A stretch of DNA of 64,000 nt from Aurantiochytrium sp. KH105 (lineage: Eukaryota; Sar; Bigyra; Thraustochytrida; Thraustochytriidae): contig BGKB01000028.1 in NCBI GenBank assembly GCA_003116975.1, positions 1 through 64,000 of the forward strand. The letters are read 5' to 3'. A model generated the notes under the pieces. That model was given only the letters and a program-made list of their open reading frames with translations, was not told the DNA's origin and did no database searches. Shown piece after piece: positions 19,837-31,000 of this stretch. Within the stretch, counting starts at the first letter, position 1. The number at the start of each line of letters is the position of its first letter. A program made the translations under genes and the position numbers.

Positions 19837-20190
19837 CTGCAAAGCCAGCTAAACGAAGAGGAGGTGAAGAAGATTGCTTACTTTTGACTCTGCAGCTGAT
19901 GATCTCTTGTTGCACTTTGTGATAGGGGTTGCCAAGACGTGTCCGATTTGCAAGTAGGCGGTCGAATGACTGCAAAGCCAGCTAAACGAAGAGGAGGTGA
20001 AGAAGATTGCTTACTTTTGTCTCTGCAGCTGATGATCTCTTGTTGCACTTTGTGATAGGGGTTGCCAAGACGTGTCCGATTTGCAAGTAGGCGGTCGAAT
20101 GACTGCAAAGCCAGCTAAACGAAGAGGAGGTGAAGAAGATTGCTTACTTTTGACTCTGATGATCTCTTGTCGCACTTTGTAGTAAGGCCT
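19795..20190 (+). repeat. Three 133-bp tandem copies of the RING-H2 gene 3' end
   Basis: Starting at GTTGCCAAGACGTGTCCG, the last 42 bases of the gene plus about 91 bases of 3' flank repeat at 19795, 19928 and 20061, a period of exactly 133. Copies one and two differ at about two positions. Copy three is shortened near 20150. Copies two and three carry TAG in place of the Tyr codon, so they are not coding. Confidence 0.92.
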
Positions 20191-20371
20191 CCTCTCCTCG
20201 TCAAAAACCATGGAGAAAAGGAATGAACAAGACGATGGAGAAGAAGGATGTGTGTTTGGTGGAAGCTGAACGAATGGAAAAGCAGAAGCATAGTGATTTT
20301 CAAATAAGTTACGTACGATGCGCGCGCCACACTCGAGTGAGTTGCAGAGTGAGCGACGCATGGCTTTTTTT

Positions 20372-22267
20372 TTAATACATGGTGCGAGGGACCTTGAGGT
20401 GATGATGCGCGTGCACGTCCAGGGCTGTTACATCCGAGACGGAGCGCTCCCTCTTGAATTGGTGGAGCATGGGCTTGCAGTACTGCTGCTGCTGCTGCTG
20501 CACATGGTCGACCGTGGTGAGGAGACTGTGCGTGGGCGCAAGCGTGAGCGATGCAGGCTGCTGCATGACATAGCTCGCGGAGCGCGCAGGTGACCCGCGG
20601 GGCGAAAAGGGCGCCGTGGCCGCGGAGGACGAGGCGTACGAGAGCGCCGACGAGGTCGAGCACGAGATGGCGAGCTGCGGCACATAGCGCATGTGCGGCA
20701 TTTGCGTGCCGACCGTCACCGTGGTGGACGAGTGCGCCAGGCAAGGCGGAGGCGGGAGCTGCTGCTGCTGCTGCTGCTGGGCGACCGCTGCTGCGGCGAC
20801 AACGGCAGCGATGCGGTCCATGGAGGGCGCCTGCTGCGTAGTCGATCCGGTAAGGTCCACAAAGGATGATTGCACGAGGTTGGGTTGGTGGAATTGCTGT
20901 GCCATTTGCTGCTGCTGCTGGTGACACTGCTGCGAAAAGTGGTGCAGGTTGACACCGGCGCCAAAGTGGAAGCCCGCTTGATGGTGGTGGTGAGCGTTGG
21001 TGTTGTTGAGAGTGTTGGGGTTCGAGCACGAGACAATTTCCACCGGGTCCTCATCGATGATGAGGGGATCAAGGGCGTCAGAAGGAGCCCTGGAGATGGC
21101 GGCAAAGGTCGATGGCACCATGGTGGGCGGCGGGGTAGTGAGCGGGGCGACAATGGCAGAGGGCGGCAGCATCTCTACGCTAATGCCATAGTTATCGGCA
21201 AGCACGGAAGCAATGGTGTTAACAGCAAGACCGACGGGTGCGCGCATGGTAGCATCGACGCGGAGGAGCTCCTCGGCGAGAATGCACATGCGGTTGAGGA
21301 CGGCGGGAGACCAGTTGCAGCGCGTGTACTTGCGCATGTAGACGACGGGGTTAAACTTGCGGACCGTGGTGGAGTCGTAGTCGAGGTAAGGGGATGCGGC
21401 AGTGGTGGCGCCAATGAGGAGGAGCACGCCAAAAGCCCATGCATCATCTGCCTCGGTGTGAATGCCCGAGTTGTCCATGCGTTCGGGGCTGTAGTAGCCC
21501 TTTGTGCCGCCAACGACGCCGAGGTCGAGGCCAGGGACGCAGGAGCGGTCAAAGTCACCAAACTTTGCCCGTGCGTCATCCTTGCCAACCAGGACGTTTT
21601 CTGGCTTGAGGTCGCAGTAGACGATGCCCGAGGCATGGAGAACGTGGAGGGCAAGGGCGGTAGAGTGCAGCGCACGGAGGATCCAGAGTCCAAAGTCGGG
21701 CACGGTGGCGGAGCGCTCAATCATGGTGAAGAGATCGGTGTCAACGAGCTCGAGAGCGAAAAAGACTTGGCGTTGGCGCGCGATGGTGGCCGTGACGCCT
21801 CCAAGGCAGGTCACGACGACATCGCGGGCAGGTCCCTCGAGGGAGCGAAGGAAGCGGTGGATGCGCCACTCGCTCGCCCAGGGGCTGTCGAGGCCCTTCT
21901 TTTTGGGTCCATAAGGGACGCATTTCAGGGCGATGCGCAGGGGAAGGCCTGCGGCGGCGGCCTCGTGGGGCGCCTCGGCCTCGAAGGCGGCGACGCATCC
22001 GTGAGCGCCTGCGTGAGAGCTGAGGTCCTCGTGCGTGTTGGGGAAGACGTCGAGCTTGACGAAGCGGACGCCGTCAACGAGGCACCACTTGGGGATGTGG
22101 ACAAGCTTGCGCTTGCTGCTGAGACCAGTCTCGTACTCGCGCGCGGGCGCGGGCACGAGGACGTCGCGGGAGGCGGCGGGCACCGGGCGCGCGCGCTTGA
22201 CGCCTGCCTCTTGCGCGCGCACAGGGACCTCCTCGTCCAGCTGCGTCTGCTTGGCGAGCCGCACCAT
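20372..22267 (-). CDS. Degenerate protein kinase with polyQ C-terminal region
   Basis: 631 aa. Residues about 45-330 are kinase-like: LRIALKCVPYG (beta-3 Lys), FFALELVDTDLFTMIE, LHASGIVYCDLKPENVLV, KFGDFDRSC and GTKGYYSPERMDNSG, then ADDAWAFGVLLL. The catalytic loop reads Y-C-D instead of H-R-D, and DFG reads DFD. Asp, Asn and Lys of the active site are kept, so activity is uncertain rather than excluded. The C-terminal half is disordered, with HHHH, poly-Gln and Gln/Pro/Ser-rich runs, typical of a regulatory tail. The DFD variant is shared with the NFD of the kinase-RING gene at the left edge, which may mean a common lineage-specific kinase family. The start is the first ATG of the frame; its upstream region is the first short-word island. 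Confidence 0.8.
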   Translation of the reverse strand: MVRLAKQTQLDEEVPVRAQEAGVKRARPVPAASRDVLVPAPAREYETGLSSKRKLVHIPKWCLVDGVRFVKLDVFPNTHEDLSSHAGAHGCVAAFEAEAPHEAAAAGLPLRIALKCVPYGPKKKGLDSPWASEWRIHRFLRSLEGPARDVVVTCLGGVTATIARQRQVFFALELVDTDLFTMIERSATVPDFGLWILRALHSTALALHVLHASGIVYCDLKPENVLVGKDDARAKFGDFDRSCVPGLDLGVVGGTKGYYSPERMDNSGIHTEADDAWAFGVLLLIGATTAASPYLDYDSTTVRKFNPVVYMRKYTRCNWSPAVLNRMCILAEELLRVDATMRAPVGLAVNTIASVLADNYGISVEMLPPSAIVAPLTTPPPTMVPSTFAAISRAPSDALDPLIIDEDPVEIVSCSNPNTLNNTNAHHHHQAGFHFGAGVNLHHFSQQCHQQQQQMAQQFHQPNLVQSSFVDLTGSTTQQAPSMDRIAAVVAAAAVAQQQQQQQLPPPPCLAHSSTTVTVGTQMPHMRYVPQLAISCSTSSALSYASSSAATAPFSPRGSPARSASYVMQQPASLTLAPTHSLLTTVDHVQQQQQQYCKPMLHQFKRERSVSDVTALDVHAHHHLKVPRTMY

Positions 22268-22535
22268 GCTCTTGCTGCTTCTTGAGCTTGCGGCTTGGCT
22301 TGGCCTTGCTTGGCTTGCTGAGACAGGAGCGACGGGTCCCCCGGCTCAGGCCTCGCCTTGTTCAATTTATTACGGAGTTTGTTTGTTGCACTTGCGGCCG
22401 AGCGGCGCAAGTGCGTTATGGGCGAAGCTGCCCTTTTACCGGCACCGCACGCTTGCGGCGCCGAGGCTGCGAAGCGAAGAGGTTTTGTTGGCCGCCTGCG
22501 CCATGGCTCTCCTGCTTTTTGTCTGTTTCCGCTTT

Positions 22536-23730
22536 CACCCCCTCTTTTCTCCGTCTTTACTTTTTCTTTCCTATTTCATTTCTTTTTCTTCTTCTTTTAG
22601 TTTTCTTTTACTTTTTCTCTCTTGGCACCGCGCTGCGCTGCGCTGCGCTGCGCTGCTCAGAGCTGCTCAGAGCTGTTCAGTGCTGCGCTGCGCCATGCAG
22701 TCAGTAGTCAGTAGACGGGCTGTCCTATTCTCGTGCTGGCGTGCCTGGCCGCTCGCCTGCTCTGACGCCTTGCTCGAGACCAATCCAATAAAAAGCCCAG
22801 TCCACTTGGCCGCCTGCCTCATGGACGGAAAAGTGAGCGGTGAATCCTTCCGCCTCCTTTTCCTTTTCTCCTTTTCTCCTTTTCTCGATTCTTTCTTTCT
22901 TTCCCTCCCTCGCTCACTCACGCACTCCTGCCATCTTGCTTGCTTGCTTGCCTGCTTGCTTTCTTTCTTGCTTTTTTTCTTTCATGCCTTCATTCTTTCA
23001 CTCGTTCATTGGCCATTCTTTCCTTTCCTTTCCTTTCTTTTCCTTTCGCATTCATTCTCTCTCTCCCTCTCTCTCTCTGGCTGCCTCCGGCGCTTCCTCC
23101 CCTCGGCTGTCCTTCTTTCGGTGCCCGCCCTCCCGCGGCTCGACCCGACTCCAGGCCTTGACGCCTCTGCCCGACGGACGCGCTCCCGGCCGCCCTGCGC
23201 AGGCCGCGCCGCCACTCCCTCCCTCCTCTCCCCTCCCTCTCCGCGTCCGCGTCTCCCTCCCGCCCCTGGCTCCTGGCTCCTTCTCCCCTACTCCTCGTCC
23301 CTCCGGGCGCCTCCGAGTCCCGCCTCGCGCGGGGCCCGGAGCCGCTCCCCTCCTCGCTTCCCTCTGCCTCTGCCTCCGCCCGTGCTCGGCCCGGCCGCGC
23401 CTAGAGGGGAGAGGGAGGGAGGGAGCGGGGCGCAGGCGCACTTGCCGGCAAGGGAGCGAGGGAGGGAGGGAGGGAGGAAGCGGCCGCGCCTTCCGCGCCG
23501 CGGCGGCTGAAAGAAAGAAAGAAAGAAAGAAGAAAGAAGGCAGGCGGGCAGGGCGGCCAGCACGGAACGGAACTCAAGCAGCGCGAGAGAGAGGGAGCGG
23601 GAGAGAGGAAGGGAGTCCAGGGCGGGCGCGATCGAGCGGAGGCAGGGAGAGAAAGAAAAGAAAGCATGAAAGAAAGAAAGGAAAAAGAAAGCGGGCGCGA
23701 CGGGAGGGAGGCGAGGAATCAATCAGTCGC
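22536..23730. repeat. Pyrimidine-rich then purine-rich strand switch
   Basis: The plus strand is strongly C/T-rich from about 22536 to 23400 (CTTTCTTT, CCTCCCT words), then strongly A/G-rich from about 23401 to 23730 (GGGAGGGA, GAAAGAAAG). The two halves are roughly complementary in type, so long imperfect foldback, H-DNA or R-loop structures are possible. Confidence 0.6.
22631..22656. repeat. (GCTGC)n pentanucleotide tract
   Basis: Five tandem GCTGC units about 365 bases upstream of the kinase gene start, followed by two GAGCTGCTCA-type words. Confidence 0.8.
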
Positions 23731-24630
23731 GCGATCGGGCAGGCGGGCGAGCGGGCGACCGGCGGTGGATCGATGGATCGAGCGGCAGGGCGCTGGAGCG
23801 GCCGGTCAGCCAGTCAGCGAGGCGAGCTGCGCGGGGCGGCGAGTCGTCGGCGAGTCGGTGAGCGGCGAGTCGATCGCTCGCTCGCTCGCCCGACCGAGTG
23901 AGTGATGCATCGACCCCTCCCTCCATCGACCGGATCGACCGGGCGATCAAGCAAAGCGGCGGCCGTCTGCTCTGCTTCGCACTGCTTCGCACTGCGCAGC
24001 CCTGCCTGTCCTGCGCTGCACTGCGCTGGGAGGCCCGGCGGGGCGGAGTGTAGGAGTGGACGCGGGGCGCGCGACGGCGACCCTGGCGACTGCAACTGAC
24101 CGACGCATGCGTGCGTGCAGTGCGTGCATGACGAGTCGACCCGCGTCGAAGCGTGTCGCAGTCGCGCGCCGACCGGGCGGGCCGCCGACCGCACGGGTCG
24201 GCGGCGCCGCACCGCACCGCGTCGCGCCGCCTCCCTGAGCTCGCTCGCTCGCTTTCTTTTATTTCTTTTCTTTTTCCTCTCAGCTTTCGCTGTTTCCTTC
24301 CTTCTTCCCAGCGCTCTTATTGGCCATCCGTTGATACATTCCTATTCCAGCATTTCTTTATTTTCTATTCCAAACAATAAATTCACTTTTTTGTTGATCA
24401 CTCATTTATTCATTCGCTTCACAGGCCAAGCCAAGACCCGAACAAAAGTATACACATACAACTAACTGGAAAAAAAAAGAAAGAAAGAAAGAAGGAAACA
24501 AATAATGGAGGCCGGCCGGGGAAAGAAAAGCAGCCACCGGCCACCGCGCCAGCTCAGCCACTACACCAGTCGAATCCTGGCCGGCTGCTTGGTTGGCGTT
24601 TTTTCTCGCACCGAGATCGCCCGTCTCCCT

Positions 24631-24692
24631 GCCTTGACTGCCTTGACTGCCTTGACTGCCTTGACTGCCTTGACTGCGTGCCTTGACTGCCT
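24631..24692. repeat. 9-bp minisatellite TTGACTGCC
   Basis: Five tandem copies of TTGACTGCC, one slightly altered, then a further copy after GTG. Confidence 0.85.
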
Positions 24693-25962
24693 GCCACCGT
24701 GGCTGCTCAGTTTCCCCTTTCCGCTGTCTGGCCTGTGAGGGCCGCGCTGCGGGGACACGGTCCGGGGCCCCCCTCCCCTGCCTGGCCCCTTGCGAGGCGG
24801 GACCCTCCCCGCACCTCGCGCCCGCTTCCTCCCTCGCCCTGCCGCTGCTGCTGCTTGCTCGCCACCCCGCCGTCGGCCCCGCAGCCGGCTCGCTAGCTCG
24901 ATCGCCCGACTCGCCCGCCCGGCAGCTAGCTCGCGCCTGCCTGAACTGGCCGGCGCGAGTCAATCGCCCTCTCGGCTCGGTCCCCGTGCGGCGTGCGAGC
25001 GTGCGAGCGTGCGTGCGTGCGTGCGTGCGTGCGTGAGGGAGGGAGGGACGTGACGAGCGCACGCAGGGCCGGCGACGCCGGGACCGGGAGAAGCAGCAGC
25101 ATGCAACTGCAGAGGATGTGCAGACCGCAGCGGCGGGTCGATGGATCGGTCGATCCTCCCTCCCGGTGCCGGCCAGAAGAGGAAGAAAAGAGGGCCCTGG
25201 TAGTTGGGCGCGCTGAGGGGCGCGGGGAGACACGGCGAGCACGCGATGCGATGCGAAGTAGAGGCTAGCCGTAAAGGCAGGCAGGCAAGCAAGCAAGCGA
25301 GGAACTGGGAGAAAAGGATGGACGCGGTAGCGCACGCTGCGCTGCGATGCGACGCCATGCAGGCGTTACGACGCGGTGCGGATCATGCATCGGGGGGTGG
25401 GTGGCGGGGAAGGGAAGCGACAGCGAGGCGAAGCGAAGCGCAGGTCACGGAGTCCATCCCGCGGGAGCCTGGTCCGGCCTCGCCTGGCCTGGTCTGCGTA
25501 TCGACCGGCCCGGCCCGATGAGACAGACCGCCGCCCTGCTTGCTCAGCTAGCTTCGATGGCTGCTGCAGACAGACAGACAGACAGCTAGCTACAGTGAGC
25601 GGGTGGATAAGTGCGTGAGTGCGTGAGTGAGTCGGCACACAGAGAGACAGGGCGCCCGCGGGGACCAGCAAGGCCAGCAGTGGCAGGCCAGGAGAGGGAG
25701 GTCAGCGCCCGAAAGAAAGAAAGTGAAGCAAACGAATCCATCCTTGCTTTCTTCCTTTTTTCCTTTTTTCCTTGCTCGCGTCCATACCGCGCATGTGCAT
25801 GCTGCATCCATCCATCTATCCACCCGCTCCCGCCTGGCCGCTCACCCGTCATCCAGCCACCTACCCACCCACCCACGCCCGTATGGCCATGATCCGTCCG
25901 TCACACGATGGCCTGTTGCGTTCCCGCTCCATACCTTGCTTCTTACCTCCTTGCTTTCTTGC

Positions 25963-26019
25963 GTTCGTTCGTTCGTTCGTTCGTTCGTTCGTTCGTTCGT
26001 TCGTTCGTTAGTTAGTTAG
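25963..26019. repeat. (GTTC)n then (GTTA)n microsatellite
   Basis: Eleven or so perfect GTTC units run directly into three GTTA units and then TCGA/GGTCGATC words: one tetramer family changes into another by single-base substitution. Confidence 0.9.
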
Positions 26020-27442
26020 TTCGATCGATCGGTCGATCGTCCGCTCGTTCCTTCGTCCGTCGCGGCTCCTGCCCTGATTCTTGCTTGCCTAACTTGCCTT
26101 ACCTGCCTTCCCTCGCCTCGCTTCGCTTCTTCCTCTCTCCGCTCGCTGCCCACCGCCTGCATCGCAGCGTAACCCTGAGGCAGACAGTCGCCACGCCGGC
26201 CAGTAAGCCAGCCATTGAGGCAGCCTCCAGCCAGCCAACGCTGCGCCACGCTATCTTCCCCGCAGGCAGGCTGCCGCCAGCCAGCTGCAGCAGCAGCTGC
26301 TTCCCAACTACCTCCACTGCTGCTGCTGCCTCGCTCGCCTCGGCCGTGGCTCAGCCGCGCCCGCCTGGAGGCGCTCCGCCCGGTCGCGTCTCGACTCGTC
26401 TCGTTGCGTCGCATTCACATCGCATCGCTTTTCATCGCAGTGCGCGCAGCGGGAAGCTTGGTGAGGACAGAGAGATCAAAGAAAGAGCGGAGAAAATTGG
26501 GCTTTTGGGAGACACACACACTCTGGGGCGAGGGAGAGACGGAGGGAGAGGGAGGCTACCACTGGCCTCGATGGCGGTCATTCATGCACGCATGCTCTGC
26601 CTGGCCTGCTTGGCTGCAGTGGCCATGGAGGCTGCTCAAGCAGAGTCAGCTGGCTTGCTGCAGACGCGCGCAACCGCGGAATGCGCAAAAGGCCGTGGTT
26701 CCGCAAGAATGGCGCAGTCAGCCAGCCACGCAGCCAGTCAGCCAGCCACGCGGCCGGCCAGCGGGGCCGCTTGATCGGGCCGTCTATCCACCACCCATCG
26801 ATCAATCGATGAGTCGATTGATCGACCGATTGATCGACCAATCGAACGAACGAACGAACGAACGAAGGATCGGCCAATCGATTGATCGCCATCCTTCTTT
26901 TGGTGCGCCTGGCCCCGGGTGGATCAAGCCCCTCCTTCCCTCTTCTTCCTTCCTCTCCTGTCCTCCAACGGAACAAAAGAAAGAAGGAAATACAGAATGA
27001 AAGAATGAAAGAAACTACTAGCGCGCAGTCAACCGCAAATGAATGCTCGCTTCACAAGCGCAAGGAGGCGCGCAGCCAGCCTCCTTCCTCTGCGCGCGCC
27101 TGCACTCCCCGCTCGCCTTCGCTCACCGCCTTCGCTCACGCGCGCGCTGAGCCGGGCCGGCGTGGCTGGCGTGACGTGGCGCGCGGCTCGGCCCCGGACG
27201 CGTCGCAGCGCATCGCATCGCGTCGCGTCGCAGCGCATCGCATCGCGTCGCGTCGCGCCTGCGTCGCGCCTGCGACTCGCGTAGGCCGCGTCGCGGTCGC
27301 GGTGCGCCTGAGCGGGCTGCGACTCGCGCGTGGCCCCGTTGCCGGCGCGGCGCGTCCACTCCCGCAGCGGCGTATAACCCACTTCCGCCCTCGCCAGCTT
27401 CAACTTGCCCTGCGCCCCGCAGCCCGCCCTCCCCGCCGCCAA

Positions 27443-27495
27443 GCCAGGCAGGCAGGCAGGCAGGCAGGCAAGCAGGCAGCCAGCCAGCCAGCCAG
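27443..27495. repeat. (GGCA)n / (GCCA)n microsatellite
   Basis: Tandem GGCA units change into AGCA and then GCCA units within 50 bases. Confidence 0.8.
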
Positions 27496-27771
27496 TCTCG
27501 TTCGCACAAGCAAGCCGAAAGAAGCTCTTTCCGCGGGCCCATTCTCGACTTGCGCCCGACCAACAACTAACTGTAAGTGCGCAGCCAGCCTGGCCGCCTA
27601 ACCGTCTTTCCGGCGCACCTTGACCTGCCCTCGCTGCTGCAGCTGGCCGGCAACAGCAGGCAGCAGCAACAGCAACCAACTCGCCCGGCCCGGCGCCACT
27701 CGACGCGACGCGACGAGACGCCGCACCCAGCGTCTTCCGCGCGTCTTCCGCGCTGGGCTCCGGCCTCGCGC

Positions 27772-27803
<32 letters not shown>

Positions 27804-28029
27804 CTCACCCGACTCGCCACGCGGCCAGGACCAGGCGCGAGGAACTCGAAGAGGAAGGAAGCGAGCGAAGGCGCGAACGGATCGCCAGGGGCGCTCGCCG
27901 GTCGCCCGCGCTCTGTCCCTCCTTCTGGCTGTCTGTCTGTCTGTCTCTCTGTCTGCAGCCAGCTGCAGCAGCAGCCAGCTGCTTTCGTGCGCCTGCGGCG
28001 CCGCCATCGCGCCCAGGCTCGGCCGGCCG

Positions 28030-28098
28030 TCCGGTCGGTCGACCGGCCGGTCGGTCGAGCAGTCGGTCGGTCGGTCTGTCGGTCGGTCGGTCGGTTAG
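28030..28098. repeat. (GGTC)n microsatellite
   Basis: Tandem GGTC/GGTT and CGGT units, partly interrupted by GACCGG, which gives local self-complementarity. Confidence 0.8.
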
Positions 28099-31000
28099 TC
28101 GCCGGGTCGTCCGTGGAGGCGAAGCTGGCCGCACTTGGGAGTCAGCCAGGCGAATGCGCACGGGGCCTTTATTGCGCGCGCCCTCCCTCCCTCCCTGCTC
28201 GTACTTTCTCGCGCGGGGCACGCACGCATGCACGCACGCACGCTCGCTCGCAAGAGCACGGGCCGCCGGCCGGCGCGGGCGGAGGCAGAGCGCCGGCCGC
28301 GCCTCGGCCCCGGCCGGCCCGCGCGGTGCCCTCCCTCACTCCCTGGCCGCGCCTCGGCGCCGCGCGCGTCGCTGGCCGCCCGCCGTGACTCGGCCGAGGC
28401 GAGCCGGACGGCAGCCTGCACCCTGCAGCGGCTGCGGCCTATGAGCTATAACTGTAATCTCACCGGAAATCGCCAGCCAGAGAGGATAGTCGATGGCACG
28501 CACTGCGAGTCGGCTAGGAGAGGCTGTGACGCGAGGGGATGAATGTGAATCATTCAGCCATGGCAGGGGGAGCGGAAGACACACGAGAAAACGGCGCAAG
28601 TAATAGCAACTGCATGTATAGTACATTATAGGCAAGAGAAAAAATGAAAGCAAGTAAGCAAGCAAGCAAGCAAGCGACACCAGCATGGTTGTAGCAGCGT
28701 GCTGGGCCTGATGGGGCTCAAGTTGACCGCACTTCGACTGACGCAGAGCGCGTGTCCCTTGGTCTGGCGGCAGCTGGTCGGGGGGGGAGCCCGAGCCAGC
28801 CAGCGCAGCTTTTCACAAGAAGGTAGTAGTGTGAGTCATTTATCCGTCGATCGCGTGCGAGTGAGTTGTGCGTGGCAAGAGTGTTTCCGTAAGACCCCAT
28901 CTGGCTGGCTCGAACCGAGACTCGCTTGCTTGCTCGGCGAACACCTGTCCACCACTAGCCCGCTTTAACCACTATCTACAGTGAACTCGCCGCAACCTTA
29001 AAAAAAAGAATAAAAAAGAATGAAATAACAGGGCCTTGATGCGGCCCAAGTTCGAGAACCACGCAGCCCGCACCCACGCCCCACCGCGACTTTCTTGCTT
29101 GCTAGCAAGCTCGCTAGCTACGCTCAAGCGAGTCTCGGCAGCAACAGAGAGAGGCTCAGCTCCCGTCGCCTTGCCTCTACTCGCACGGCATCGCGCGGCC
29201 CCCAGCCACCGCTTCCAGCCAGCCAGCTCTTTTAGCTTCTTTCTCCCTCCCTCCGAGCGCCGGTCTTTCTTTCTCCGCAGCTGCCACGCCGCCTGGACCG
29301 GACGCTCAAGAGCGGAAACGGAAGCTGCACAAGCAGCGCCGCGGTTCTTCCCTTCCACACCTCGCACGCTCCTCCCCCGAGTGGGAGAGACGGAGGGAGG
29401 AAGGGAAGAAGGGAGGACCCTGCATCGGGGCGCGGCGTCTCCTGCCGCGTGGAGTGTAGTAGGGTTTGTTTGGCCTGGTTTACGGCTATGGTTATAGCGA
29501 CGGCAGGCGATCTCCACCGCGAGGCGGCTTGCTTCCAGGAGCCTGCTTCCGAGTAACGCTCGTCTTGTGTGCGCGCACAAGAGCAGCTTCTCGGAGGAGG
29601 AAGCAAGGACCGAAGGAAGGACCGAAGGATGGATGGATGGAGGGAGGAAATGAAAATTGGCGGATGAATGGCTGGGGAGAGACACGCACATGAGGAGAGG
29701 ACCGATGCGACGCGCGGCGAGCGAAGGTATGGATGGACACAGCCTGGAGCCAAAAAAAGCGGCCCGAGCTCTCCGCGTCGCCAACCCGTGCCATACCACC
29801 CCGTTGCTCGGCCGTTGCAACCGCGACTCGCCGCTGGCACGGCCACTGCGGTGTGCAGCAAGGCCTGCCTTCCCGGCGAGTTACAGCCACCTGGCCATTC
29901 TTCCCACACCCCTGGTCCGCGCGCGGCGTGGTGTGCGCGAGGGAGTGTGCGCGTGTGCTCATGCGTGCACCGGGTCTGCGAGCTGCCCTGTTGCGAGCCG
30001 CCTCCTTTTGCGGCCTGGGCTCCCCGCAGCGCGGCCGAGCCGACCTCGCGCGGTCGGTTGGTCGATTCGGCAGAGACAAGCCAAGCCGAGACAAGCCGAG
30101 ACAAGCTGAGCCGAGACAGGGGAAAGAAGCCGGAGGTCAAGAACAAGAACGACGAGACTCTCGACCGGCCGGCTGCCGGTGGCCGGTCACGTCGGCCGGC
30201 CAGGCCGCGCTGGCCGATGGATCGATGGATCGATGGAGCGATCCATCGATCTTCCTTCCCGACCGCGTGGCTGCCATGGCCAGTCTCGGCCAGCGAGGAG
30301 CGCGGAACACGCACGCTAGCGAGCTGCAGCTGACTGGCGTGGATGTCGACTTTCATTAGCCTCGCGCGCCAGGGTCCAGGCCCGGGAGGACGGTGGCGAC
30401 GGCGCCTCGGCCACTCTGCATTTGCAGCCACTTGCGCGCGCGTTTCGATCGACAGACAGACTGACAGACAGACGGAGAGACAGACAGACAGTCAGACAGT
30501 CAGACGCGGAGACTGTGAGTCGGAAGCAGATGCAGACGCAGAGCTGCAGCAGCAGCAGCTTCATTCAGCCCAGGGACGCGGCCTGCTTCAGGCTTATCCC
30601 ACGCACGGCGCACCGGAACCAGAGAACCAGAGCCAGGCACGGCGAGCAAGCAAGAGAGCAAGCAACAAGCAAGGCCTGGCTGCGCGGTATCGGAAGCGCT
30701 CGTTCGTCGCTCGTGCCGTGGCTGTGGCTCGCGTCGTGATAAACCCGCCGCCGCTGGCCAGCCTGCGTTGCCAGACATCGCGTAACGGCCCTCGCCAGCC
30801 GCCGCGCCTCCGCAGCCACGCGGCCGCCTGCGGATTCACACAACAGCGCGGCAGTCAGGCACGGCAGCGGCAGCGGCGTCACGGCGCTGCAGATCGTCCG
30901 ACAGACAGACACAGTTAAGAGACATAGATACAGGAGAGGGACGGCCCTGCTGACCGAGGACGACGCAGATGCGACGCAGACAGGCGAGGCCAGCATGGCG

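Noticed and set aside
19795-20190. Regular repeats considered as a CRISPR-like array
   Set aside because: Repeats are contiguous with no unique spacers and derive from a gene end.
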